Positions 44,935 through 52,827 of a DNA stretch of 58,968 nt are shown here, piece after piece. The DNA is from a virus, in IMG/VR virus record IMGVR_UViG_3300044809_000038, positions 1 to 58,968 of that record; one strand, 5' to 3'. Positions within the stretch are counted from its first letter, which is position 1; every line of letters starts with the position of its first letter. Position numbers and translations under genes: made by a program. The notes beneath the pieces are model-generated. The model ran no database searches, was not told the origin of the DNA, and saw nothing but the letters and a program-made list of their open reading frames with translations.

Positions 44935-47825
44935 ACCAGGCTCCCCGCGGCGAGTGTCTTGTTCGTCATGCCCAGGCGGGCAGCCTGCGGACTCGTCGCG
45001 ACGACTCGCGAACCGCCGGCCCCCAGCGCCCGACCCATCGCGGCGGCGGACTGTGCCGCGAACTGGAACGGGTCCGTCCCCGGCAGCATCTGGTTGGTCT
45101 GGTGCACGATGATCGGCGAGCTCGCGCCGCCCTGCGCCGCGCTGGTCGCACCGAGACCGGCCAGGTTGACCTGGGCACCGACGTCCCCGCCGAACGCGCC
45201 GGCCACGGTGTCGCTGACGCCGGCCAGGAAGCTCTCCAGCGGACCCATCTGCTGCTTGAGGCCGTGCAGGAAGCCCTCCAGGACCGCGTTGCCGTGCGGG
45301 ACGAGCAGCTGGCGGTCGAACTCCAGCGGACCCTTGTGCGCCTGGATCCAGTTGGCGATGCCACCGAAGAAGTTCTTGACCGCATCGAAGGCGGACTCCA
45401 GTCCGTGCAGGAAGCCCTCGATGATGGCCTTGCCGGCGTTGAGCAGGATCGAGCCGACGTCGCCGAGCGCGCGCAGGATCTTGCCGCCGATGCCGCCGAC
45501 GAAGCTGATCACGTGGCCGATGCCGTCGGACACCGCGTTGGAGACGTTGTTCCAGACATCCCGGAAGAAGCCGACGATAGGCCCGAAGACCGCACGCACC
45601 TGGCCGACGATGCCGTTCCAGACCGACGACAGGAAGCCGCTGATCACGTTCCACACGGCAGTGACGACCTCTTTGACGCCCGCCCAGATCGAGGAGAACA
45701 GGGCGACGATCGGATCCCACACGGCGTGGAAGATCGCGAGAATGCCGGCCCACACCGCACCGAGGAAACCCAGGATCGCGCCCCACACGATCTGCACCGC
45801 TGCGGTGACCGCGTCCCAGATTATCTTGAAGCCGATCACCAGCGGATCCCACACCGCGTGGAACACAATCAGAATGCCGGCCCACACGGCCTTCAGTACG
45901 CCGAGTATCACATTCCAGGCAGCGATCGTTCCATCCTTGATCGCATTCCACACGGCGATGGCGATAATCGCGATGCCGCCGAATACGATGATGAACAAAT
46001 CCTTGATGATCGCAATGATGTCACCGAGAATGTGAACGATCGGCTCCCAGATCGGCCTCGTCGCGGCGACGATCTTCTGCCATATCTCGGTGAGCACGCG
46101 GGCCACGGTGTCCCAGGCCGATCGGATCGCCCCAGTGATCGTATTCCACAGACCCGTAAAGAAGCTGGCGATCGAGTTCCAGGCACCCACGATGGCGCCC
46201 GTAATGGCGTTCCACAGGTCGGTGAAGAAGCCGGCGATCGAACTCCACACGGCACGGGCAACAGCCAGGATGGCGCGCCACACGTCGGTCAGGAAGCCGA
46301 GAACGCTCTTCCAGTTCTTGATCAGCAGGAACACGGCGACGCCGACAACAGCGATCGCGGCGACGATGGCGGCGACGATGAGCGTGATCGGTGCCGTCAG
46401 GATGGCGATCACGACTTCGAGCGCCGAGCCGGCCACGGTGGCCACGACCTCGGCGATGCTGAATCCGAGCAGGGCCGTGCGCGCGATGGTGAAGAACTCG
46501 GCGACAGTCTTCAGGATCGAGAACAGCTTGAAGGCGCCGATCAGCCCCACGGTGATGCCGGTCAGCACCGTGGTGGCGGTGGCGTGCTGGCCCATCAGGG
46601 TGGTGAGTCCGTTGAGTAGTGGCGACACCGCCGTGATCGCGCCGACCAGCAGGACGCCGAGCGCGTTGGCCAGGGTGACGACGAACGGCGACAGGTTGAC
46701 CAGCGTCGAGGCCAGCACCTGGAGCAGCTTGAGTAGCACGGGCCCCAGGTTGTTGCCGATCGCCGCCATGGCCGCGCCGATCGCCTGGAGCGCGGCCTGC
46801 CCCTGGGCCGACCTGAGGAACGCGGCCATCTGACCAGTAAGCGATCCGAGCACGGACAGGAAGTTGCCGCCCTGGCTGCCCAGGCCCTGGAGGATGGTAA
46901 TGACGATCGAGCCGACGTTCACCACGACGGTGAGCAGCTGCTTGAACGCCACGACGCCCTGCTGGATGAACTGGGCCAGCTGGCCCGAGTCGCGGGCGCG
47001 CTGCACGAAGTCGGCCAGCTTCTGGGTGGCCCGGCCGGCGTTGGCGGTGATGTCGGCGAACGAGCCGGCCGCCACCACGGTCAGGTTCTGGAAGATCGAG
47101 AGCAGCGGCCTGATCGCGTTCGACAGGTTGAACACCGCAGCCTGGCCCGAGTTGAACACCGCGGCCAGGTCGGCCTTCGTCCCGGCCTGCTGAAAGAACT
47201 GCGCGAAGAAATGGCCGGCCCGGTTGAGGCTCGCGGCGAAGCCGTCCATCCCGGTGCGGACGATCGGCAGCACCTGCACGCCGAGCGACTTCAGCTCGCC
47301 GGCCATCCCCTCGAACAGGGTGTTCTGCACGTCGAGGCGCAGCCCCTTGAGCGCGGGCTGCATCTTCTGGAAGGCGATCGCCGTGGCCGCCGCGTTCGGA
47401 GCCAGGTTCTTCAGGTCGGCGGCGAACTTCTTGGTGTTGCCGACGTCGGTGAGCGCTTTGCCGAAGCCCTTCATGCCGACGACCAGGGTGGCCATCGCGC
47501 CACCGGCGGCGGCGAACACGCCCGGTATCAGGCCAACAACGCCCACAACAGGCAGCAGCGCGTTGGCCAGCTGCGGCGCGATCGCCACCAGCTCGGTGAT
47601 CGCCGACGCCCTGACGGCGGCCCACAGGCCGGTGAAGATCGCGCCGGCCTGTTTGGCGAACGCGCTGAGGTTGTTCTTGTTCTTGTTCAGTCCAGGCTTC
47701 AGCTCGTCGCCGGTGAGCGACTTCTCCAGGTCCTTCTTGATGCTCGCGCCGGTACTGGTGCTGAAGCCTGTCGTGTCGGACGTGACCTTGACGGCGGCCG
47801 TGCCGATGATGCGCGCGCCGGCCAT
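44931..47825 (-). CDS. Tail tape measure protein
   Basis: A 964-residue protein, the longest in the genome. N-terminal coiled coil with TGASIKKDLEKSLTGDELK, central hydrophobic helices (VVGVVGLIPGVFAAAGGAMA, IAAIVGVAVFLL-like), and a run of Trp-rich repeats (AVWDPLVIGFKIIWDAV; AVWDPIVALFSSIWAGV; GFFTDLWNAITGAIVGAWNS). It ends in MGPLESFLAGVSDTVAGAFG. Sets tail length and is ejected into the host envelope. A rough 1.5 Angstrom per residue gives a tail of about 145 nm. Confidence 0.92.
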   Translation of the reverse strand: MAGARIIGTAAVKVTSDTTGFSTSTGASIKKDLEKSLTGDELKPGLNKNKNNLSAFAKQAGAIFTGLWAAVRASAITELVAIAPQLANALLPVVGVVGLIPGVFAAAGGAMATLVVGMKGFGKALTDVGNTKKFAADLKNLAPNAAATAIAFQKMQPALKGLRLDVQNTLFEGMAGELKSLGVQVLPIVRTGMDGFAASLNRAGHFFAQFFQQAGTKADLAAVFNSGQAAVFNLSNAIRPLLSIFQNLTVVAAGSFADITANAGRATQKLADFVQRARDSGQLAQFIQQGVVAFKQLLTVVVNVGSIVITILQGLGSQGGNFLSVLGSLTGQMAAFLRSAQGQAALQAIGAAMAAIGNNLGPVLLKLLQVLASTLVNLSPFVVTLANALGVLLVGAITAVSPLLNGLTTLMGQHATATTVLTGITVGLIGAFKLFSILKTVAEFFTIARTALLGFSIAEVVATVAGSALEVVIAILTAPITLIVAAIVAAIAVVGVAVFLLIKNWKSVLGFLTDVWRAILAVARAVWSSIAGFFTDLWNAITGAIVGAWNSIASFFTGLWNTITGAIRSAWDTVARVLTEIWQKIVAATRPIWEPIVHILGDIIAIIKDLFIIVFGGIAIIAIAVWNAIKDGTIAAWNVILGVLKAVWAGILIVFHAVWDPLVIGFKIIWDAVTAAVQIVWGAILGFLGAVWAGILAIFHAVWDPIVALFSSIWAGVKEVVTAVWNVISGFLSSVWNGIVGQVRAVFGPIVGFFRDVWNNVSNAVSDGIGHVISFVGGIGGKILRALGDVGSILLNAGKAIIEGFLHGLESAFDAVKNFFGGIANWIQAHKGPLEFDRQLLVPHGNAVLEGFLHGLKQQMGPLESFLAGVSDTVAGAFGGDVGAQVNLAGLGATSAAQGGASSPIIVHQTNQMLPGTDPFQFAAQSAAAMGRALGAGGSRVVATSPQAARLGMTNKTLAAGSLV

Positions 47826-47829
47826 GGCG

Positions 47830-48192
47830 CTACCGGGCCGGCTGGGCGGTCGGACCGCGGTCGGGCATGACGGGCGCCTCCTGGGCTGCGGCGAACGTCC
47901 CGGCCATCGACTGGTGCTCGGGCAGCAGACCCCAGGTGTCCGGATCCGGTGCAGCCCGAGTGCCGGCGACGATCAGCCGTTTGTTCAGCTGCTCGATGAT
48001 CTCGTGCGGTGCATCCGCCAGGATGGCGTACACGGCGTCGAGCCAGCCACCGCAGTCGCCACGCAAGTCGAAGTCGGCCAGGGCCAGCCGGCCGCGCACG
48101 TAGGGCCCGAGGGTCGAGCTGCGGGTGACCGCCAGCGAAACTAGGACGCTGACGGTGCCGTAGGGCGGTTGGCCGCCAGCCCGATGATCCAC
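47830..48192 (-). CDS. Tail-assembly chaperone, frameshifted C-terminal part (gpT-like)
   Basis: An overlapping frame (120 residues if read alone). Its coding character starts at SLAVTRSSTLGPYVRGRLAL and continues ADFDLRGDCGGWLDAVYAIL, EIIEQLNKRLIVAG. It is in the -1 frame relative to the gene at 48141-48758 and lies just before the tape measure, the normal arrangement of G-GT chaperones. A slippery heptamer in the 52-nt overlap is not obvious; CGCCCTACG is the best weak candidate. Independent initiation is less likely. Confidence 0.7.
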   Translation of the reverse strand: MDHRAGGQPPYGTVSVLVSLAVTRSSTLGPYVRGRLALADFDLRGDCGGWLDAVYAILADAPHEIIEQLNKRLIVAGTRAAPDPDTWGLLPEHQSMAGTFAAAQEAPVMPDRGPTAQPAR

Positions 48193-48758
48193 TTGCCGAT
48201 GTCGGCAAGATCCTCGGCGTCGATCACCGCCGTCTCGTCCTGCTCCATCAGGTAGTTCCAGCGGCGCCGCGAGCTGCCCGCCTCGACCGCCAGGAAGCCC
48301 TTCAGGGTGCCCTCGTCGCTCAGCAGGTAGATCTTGCCGTCCGGCCCGCGATAGGCCGGCTCGTACACCTGGGCGGCCGGAACGTCGGCCGGTGTCGTCG
48401 GCCAGGGCACCAGGGAGCCGTCGTCCTCCCGGTACGCCGTTGTGCCGACCGGCACGCTATCGGTGTCCTGCGGCACGACCACGCCGAGCAGGTCGCCGGC
48501 CGTCTTCTCGGGCAGCGGTGTCGGCTTCCACTGCGCCGGCACGCCGTCATCGTTGACGAGCGACTTCTTGATGAGGCCGATCATCGCCTTGACCGCCTGC
48601 TCGCCTTCGCCGCCCGACATGGCCATCAGCATGTCGGTGGCGCTCAGGCGTGGCGCGACCTTGAACCGCAGTGCCTCCCGTACGCCGTTACGCTCCAGCC
48701 AGAGCTCGAACTCGTCACGGGCTACGGGAGTCGCGACGCGCTTGCCGAATGTCTTCAT
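48141..48758 (-). CDS. Tail-assembly chaperone (gpG-like)
   Basis: A 205-residue protein: MKTFGKRVATPVARDEFELW, LSATDMLMAMSGGEGEQAVK, AMIGLIKKSLVNDDGVPAQW, then a Pro-rich middle and RRRWNYLMEQDETAVIDAED, IGKWIIGLAANRP. The C-terminal quarter resembles the region of actinophage chaperones that precedes the frameshift. Chaperones the tape measure during tail assembly. AGGA precedes the ATG. Confidence 0.75.
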   Translation of the reverse strand: MKTFGKRVATPVARDEFELWLERNGVREALRFKVAPRLSATDMLMAMSGGEGEQAVKAMIGLIKKSLVNDDGVPAQWKPTPLPEKTAGDLLGVVVPQDTDSVPVGTTAYREDDGSLVPWPTTPADVPAAQVYEPAYRGPDGKIYLLSDEGTLKGFLAVEAGSSRRRWNYLMEQDETAVIDAEDLADIGKWIIGLAANRPTAPSAS

Positions 48759-48772
48759 GTCATTCCTATTCT

Positions 48773-49264
48773 CTACGCGCCGAAGCCCATTTCCAGGCCG
48801 CGAGTAATGAAGTCGTTCGACTTCGTGCCAGGGTGATGCACAACGGTCGCGAATACGACCCGGCCGCCGGACACGAATCGCAGATGCGTGTTCTGGACTC
48901 TCTTGCGCTTCACCTTGTGACCCTTGATTTCGGGGCCCTCGAATACCTTGACCATGTGGGCGCCGCGCGGCGTGATGATGTGCGGCACGGTGCCGTCGAG
49001 AATGTAGCCCAGGTAGGGCGTGAGACTGGAGCTACCGACGGTGATCGTCATGCTGACCTGGCTGGCCGAGCTGCGACTGAAGGCCAGCGGCTGCTTGCGC
49101 ACGGTGGCGGCCAGTAGGCCCGTCATCCGCGGTGTCTCGCCCCTGATCGCCAGGTGCACGCGGTCGCCGCGCCGCTCGACCTCGTGCGCCAGCGGCCCGA
49201 TCGGGTCCATCCAGAAGGCGTCGAGCAGCTCCCGGCTGATGTCGACCTTGACCTTGGCGGCCAT
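48773..49264 (-). CDS. Head-tail connector/tail component (HK97 gp10-like)
   Basis: A 163-residue protein: MAAKVKVDISRELLDAFWMD, GETPRMTGLLAATVRKQPLA, SLTPYLGYILDGTVPHIITP, VHHPGTKSNDFITRGLEM. The SSLTPYxxYxxxGTxPHxIxP and HPGTK motifs define the HK97-gp10 family of head-tail joining proteins. The two start codons overlap by ATGA-type coupling. Confidence 0.8.
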   Translation of the reverse strand: MAAKVKVDISRELLDAFWMDPIGPLAHEVERRGDRVHLAIRGETPRMTGLLAATVRKQPLAFSRSSASQVSMTITVGSSSLTPYLGYILDGTVPHIITPRGAHMVKVFEGPEIKGHKVKRKRVQNTHLRFVSGGRVVFATVVHHPGTKSNDFITRGLEMGFGA

Positions 49265-49800
49265 CAGCTCAGGTCCATCGCGCTGATGTAGAACGGGCAG
49301 TTCACGGCGACGTAGCCGCCCTGCGGGCCCTTCGTGGTGACGATGCCGGGCCGGACGATCGCGCCGACCGCCAGCCCGTGGCGCAGCTCGGCGGCGAACG
49401 CGACTGTGGCCTGGCTCATGAGGCCGCAGTCGCGCAGGTACGACAGGCCGAACTCGTTGAGCGCCGCCAGGTCGGGTACGCCGTTCTTGAGGCCGGTCGT
49501 CGGTAGGCAGCGCAGCAGCTCGATCTCGTAGACGGCGTGCCGGGTCACCAGGGCCATGGCGTTCGCGCCGACCTGCACGTTCTGGGGGTAGCTCTCCTCG
49601 GCCACGCCCCAGGCGATGCCCTGGAGGCACACCGTGAGCTGCTCGGCGTCCCACGCGACGTCGTTCGGGTCGCCGGCCGCGACGTACTGCCGGGCCGGTA
49701 GCGCGTTCGCGGTCGGACCGGCGGCGAAGTGGTCGTTGATCGTGTCCAGCAGTGACTGGGCCAGTGTGTCGACCCGCAGGCCGGTGCCGAGACTCGTCAC
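49264..49800 (-). CDS. Head-tail connector / tail terminator-like protein
   Basis: A 178-residue protein with GTG start at 49800: LAQSLLDTINDHFAAGPTAN, QLTVCLQGIAWGVAEESYPQ, HAVYEIELLRCLPTTGLKNG, VAFAAELRHGLAVGAIVRPG. Located between the gp10-like gene and the structural block, consistent with a connector or tail terminator. No diagnostic motif. Confidence 0.65.
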   Translation of the reverse strand: MTSLGTGLRVDTLAQSLLDTINDHFAAGPTANALPARQYVAAGDPNDVAWDAEQLTVCLQGIAWGVAEESYPQNVQVGANAMALVTRHAVYEIELLRCLPTTGLKNGVPDLAALNEFGLSYLRDCGLMSQATVAFAAELRHGLAVGAIVRPGIVTTKGPQGGYVAVNCPFYISAMDLS

Positions 49801-50090
49801 AGCGCCTCCCGTACGGCATCCAGGGCGGCCAGGCTGCTGTCGAGCTCCTCGTCAGCGGGCGCAACCGGTATGGCCGGTGCCGATGGCCGGCGAGCGGTCG
49901 TCGGGCGCTTGACGGGCTTCCTGGCTGCCTTCTTCGCGGCCGGCTTCCGGGTCGCCTTGGCTGGCGCCTTCGGTGCCGGCGTCGCGGCGGCCGGCTCGGC
50001 TGCCCTCGGCAGCGGTAGGGGCTCGACGAAGACGGGCGCGGCCGGGAACACCGCCACATGCGGGCTGAACGGGTCGTACCCCTGATTCAT
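49797..50090 (-). CDS. Lys/Ala/Pro-rich basic protein
   Basis: A 97-residue protein: MNQGYDPFSPHVAVFPAAPV, then a histone-H1-like tract (PAKATRKPAAKKAARKPVKR) and an acidic C-terminus. Low-complexity; could bind DNA or be a virion accessory. The ATG at 50090 is 7 nt after TAGACT (50103-50098), so it may be leaderless, downstream of the diverged palindrome at 50109-50127. Confidence 0.65.
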   Translation of the reverse strand: MNQGYDPFSPHVAVFPAAPVFVEPLPLPRAAEPAAATPAPKAPAKATRKPAAKKAARKPVKRPTTARRPSAPAIPVAPADEELDSSLAALDAVREAL

Positions 50091-50097
50091 GCACCGG

Positions 50098-50127
50098 AGT
50101 CTAGCAAGACACCCCTCTACGGGGAGT
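50098..50127 (-). promoter_or_regulatory. Diverged palindromic operator with shifted -10
   Basis: The inverted repeat ACTCCCCGTAGAGGGGTGT (50127-50109) is present, but the -10-like TAGACT lies 5 nt further downstream than in the other copies and no -35 is recognisable. The palindrome also contains the stop codon of the upstream gene (50117). Confidence 0.5.
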
Positions 50128-50911
50128 GAATGCCCGTGGGCAGGTCGGGCGAGTAGACGCGCGCCCGCTGGTGTCGGCCGCCCGGATTCACCGCCTGTAG
50201 CCACAGGTCGACCCGGTAGATGCCGGTCTGGTTCAGTGGCAGGAACGTCATCGGGTCGAGCACCGCGAAGCTCACGCCCTGACGGGTGATCGAGGTGACA
50301 CGCTCGGGCAGCTTGCAGTCCAGGCCCAGATCCGACTTCGCGAACTCGCCGGCCAGCAGGCACGCCGCGCCGATGCCGCCGGGCGGTGGCGCCTTGCCGA
50401 AGCTGTAGGTGACGACGATGTTCTGGGCCGACAGCGACCACGGCAGGTTGTCCAGGCGCTCCAGCCAGCCGTTCGGCGACAGCCGCCAAATGGACGGGTC
50501 GAGCGTGACCCCGCCGACCACCACGCTCGACACAGCGGTGATCGCGCCGCGCGGCAGCCTGATCGCCATCGGCTGCAAGCTGGTCGCCGTGAACATGTTC
50601 ATCGGCGGGAACAGCCAGTTGTCCATGAACGTGCCGGCCGGTATCCAGCCCCAGCGACCCCACGTGCGCTGGTAGGGCCAGTTGCCCTGGCCGGCGCCCT
50701 GCGGGAACTGGCGCAGCACTGCGGTCTCGGTGCAGGCGCCCGCACCGAGCCAGCGCCGGCCCGACAGCATGTAGAGCAGCTCGCTGGCCTGGAGCAGGTA
50801 CATCGACCACTGGTCGGGAGTGACGTTCTCCAGCTCGCCGACCAGCGCGCTCGGCAGGTCGGAGGGAGTCGCCCAAGGCCGACACAGCAGGTTGGCTGCT
50901 GGGCTGCTCAT
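50117..50911 (-). CDS. Head-to-tail adaptor-like structural protein
   Basis: A 264-residue protein: LLCRPWATPSDLPSALVGEL, DQWSMYLLQASELLYMLSGR, WLFPPMNMFTATSLQPMAIR, LERLDNLPWSLSAQNIVVTY, GIGAACLLAGEFAKSDLGLD. The helical-bundle ASELLYxLSGRRW motif is typical of gp6/gp15-type adaptor proteins that seal the portal exit in actinophages. GGAGGGAG precedes the ATG. Confidence 0.75.
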   Translation of the reverse strand: MSSPAANLLCRPWATPSDLPSALVGELENVTPDQWSMYLLQASELLYMLSGRRWLGAGACTETAVLRQFPQGAGQGNWPYQRTWGRWGWIPAGTFMDNWLFPPMNMFTATSLQPMAIRLPRGAITAVSSVVVGGVTLDPSIWRLSPNGWLERLDNLPWSLSAQNIVVTYSFGKAPPPGGIGAACLLAGEFAKSDLGLDCKLPERVTSITRQGVSFAVLDPMTFLPLNQTGIYRVDLWLQAVNPGGRHQRARVYSPDLPTGIHSP

Positions 50912-50956
50912 GGTCGACTCCCTCCGGTTTCAATGCCTTTCCTGCCGCTGTAGAGC

Positions 50957-51868
50957 CTACGGGCTGATGACCGCCGCGGTGCCCGGCATCGTGCCGAACG
51001 TCGCCGTGATCGTCGCCGAGCCGGCCGACACGCCCTGCGCGAGACCGCCCGAGCCGACGACGATGCTGGCCGGGTTGGAGCTCGTCCAGGCCGCGATGCT
51101 GGTGACGTCGCGGACCGTGCTGTCGCTCATGTGCGCCTTGGCCAGCAGCTGCGCCTCGGCGTCCAGGGCGACGTGCGACGTAGCCGGCGTGACCGTCACG
51201 CTCGTGACGGTCGGCGGGACCGGCACATTCGCGTAGCCCTGGGACAGGTTCGGGATCGTCGACACACGCGCGTACTGCCACACGCGCGACGAGTCCCACT
51301 GCCACAGGCCGTCGGGACCGGCGCCCCAGTTCGGGTTCTGTTGCGCGTCGGCCGCAAACTCCGGGATGCCGGCGTTGGCGGCTTCCAGCTTGGTGTCCGC
51401 CGACAGGGTGAAGCTCGTGCACCGCGGGAACACCCACCAGAAGTACGGGTACTGGTTGGCGAACGCGCCGTCCTGCACGGCCCGCGTATACAGCTCCAGG
51501 CTGACGCCGTTCGGGTTCGGGGTCGACCCGATCGCCGGTGCCTGGTAGCCCACCTCGACGTTGTTCACGTCGAGCAGGATGTTGCCGCCCAGCAGGAACT
51601 GCAAGATGATCGGGTCGGGCACACACACCTGCATGGAGGCGATGTGGGCGCCCGACAGGCTGGCCGGCGCCGCGTAGCTCACGCAGACCTGGCCGGCGCC
51701 GTTCTCCTGGGTGACGATGTTCGGCTTGGTGTAGTCCAGGCCGGTGGACACCGTGACCAGCGAGCTCGACATGTAGCAGCTCGTCGTGCCGGGAATCGGG
51801 GCCCCCGACGCGTCGAGCTTCGTCACCCGGAAGCCCAGCGCGAACAGGGTTCCAGAACCGTCGTACAT
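50957..51868 (-). CDS. Major tail protein with C-terminal Ig-like (Big2) domain
   Basis: A 303-residue protein. Core: FALGFRVTKLDASGAPIPGT, VTVSTGLDYTKPNIVTQENG, VCVPDPIILQFLLGGNILL, DGAFANQYPYFWWVFPRC. This resembles major tail tube proteins. C-terminal ~70 residues (VTSVTVTPATSHVALDAEAQ, IAAWTSSNPASIVVGSGG, SAGSATITATFG) are a bacterial Ig-like domain that would project from the tail surface and may bind carbohydrate. Confidence 0.75.
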   Translation of the reverse strand: MYDGSGTLFALGFRVTKLDASGAPIPGTTSCYMSSSLVTVSTGLDYTKPNIVTQENGAGQVCVSYAAPASLSGAHIASMQVCVPDPIILQFLLGGNILLDVNNVEVGYQAPAIGSTPNPNGVSLELYTRAVQDGAFANQYPYFWWVFPRCTSFTLSADTKLEAANAGIPEFAADAQQNPNWGAGPDGLWQWDSSRVWQYARVSTIPNLSQGYANVPVPPTVTSVTVTPATSHVALDAEAQLLAKAHMSDSTVRDVTSIAAWTSSNPASIVVGSGGLAQGVSAGSATITATFGTMPGTAAVISP

Positions 51869-51887
51869 GATCTCTCCTCCTGTTCGC

Positions 51888-52766
51888 TCAGCCGAGTCCG
51901 GCGGTGCTGACCTGGGCGGCGAAGTGCACGCACGGGTCGAATGTGGCCGCGAAGTAGCGCTGGGCCCAGATCTCCCGCGTGTTCATGCCGCGGTTGATGG
52001 TCTGTACCTCCGTGTCGAGCACGTCGATTGTCGACGTGCGCACCGTGACCGGGCCGGTGGCGTAGATCCACACGGCGGCGGCCGGCAGTGCCCCGGTCGG
52101 GCCGGTGCCGGGGTAGCCGGCGTCGACCACCACGACGGAGTCCTGCTCGGTCAGCAGCAGAGATCCCTCGCGCCGGAAGTTGTACGGGTCGAGCTGGGCC
52201 ATCGTGCTGGGCATGTGAATGAAGATCTGCTGCCCGCGCGACGCTGCCCTGGCTGCCTGCTCCAGCGCGCCCAGTGCCTCGGCCGGCGACGTGTACGCCG
52301 TCCCACTGTTGATCTGTGTCGCCGTCGAGCTGGCCAGCCAGTAGTTCATGGTCTGGGTGCCCGTGGGCGTCACGTACGGATCGGTCTGCGTCTCAGTGCC
52401 CGACCACAGCTCGGCCGCCACGGCGTAGTCGGTGGCGGCGTCGCACTGCCGGCGCGCCTTGTCCAGGTCGACGTCGCGCACCTGCCGGGTCGGGCAGATG
52501 TGGACGACCCGGAACGCGGGTGGCCGGCAGTAGACGAGGTCTTCGGGGTCGGGCGTCGGGAAGCTCCCGATGTCCTGGCACTGGCTGAAGGTCTGCGGCT
52601 CAATGCAGATCTCGGGTCGCCAGGCGAAGCCCTGCTCCCAGCGCTCACCGGGATTGTCGGGCGCGACGGCCGACGCGAGTAGCCCCAGGCGCGGCGGCTT
52701 CGCGTGCACGCCCTCGACAGGCTGGAATGCGTTGAACGTGGGGCTGAATGGTTGCGCGGCGCTCAT
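51888..52766 (-). CDS. Conserved structural protein downstream of capsid
   Basis: A 292-residue protein: GERWEQGFAWRPEICIEPQT, RQVRDVDLDKARRQCDAATD, YAVAAELWSGTE, SPAEALGALEQAARAASRGQ, GYPGTGPTGALPAAAVWIYA. Similar to an actinophage family encoded just after the major capsid protein, sometimes predicted as head decoration or cupin-like; role unproven. AGGAGGTG precedes the ATG. Confidence 0.7.
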   Translation of the reverse strand: MSAAQPFSPTFNAFQPVEGVHAKPPRLGLLASAVAPDNPGERWEQGFAWRPEICIEPQTFSQCQDIGSFPTPDPEDLVYCRPPAFRVVHICPTRQVRDVDLDKARRQCDAATDYAVAAELWSGTETQTDPYVTPTGTQTMNYWLASSTATQINSGTAYTSPAEALGALEQAARAASRGQQIFIHMPSTMAQLDPYNFRREGSLLLTEQDSVVVVDAGYPGTGPTGALPAAAVWIYATGPVTVRTSTIDVLDTEVQTINRGMNTREIWAQRYFAATFDPCVHFAAQVSTAGLG

Positions 52767-52788
52767 GTGTCACCTCCTTCGGTGATCG

Positions 52789-52819
52789 GGCGCCGGCCGA
52801 TTGGACTTCGGCCGGCGCC
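52789..52819 (-). terminator. Hairpin after the capsid gene
   Basis: A perfect 12-bp repeat GGCGCCGGCCGA / TCGGCCGGCGCC with a 7-nt loop, 8 nt after the capsid stop codon. Partial termination here would give capsid protein in excess over the downstream structural proteins. Confidence 0.75.
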
Positions 52820-52827
52820 GGGACACG

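Noticed and set aside
44011-45951. Longer frame (646 codons) for the Dit-like gene
   Set aside because: The upstream extension overlaps the tape measure gene and is Arg-rich noise; the ATG at 44934 is coupled to the tape measure stop.
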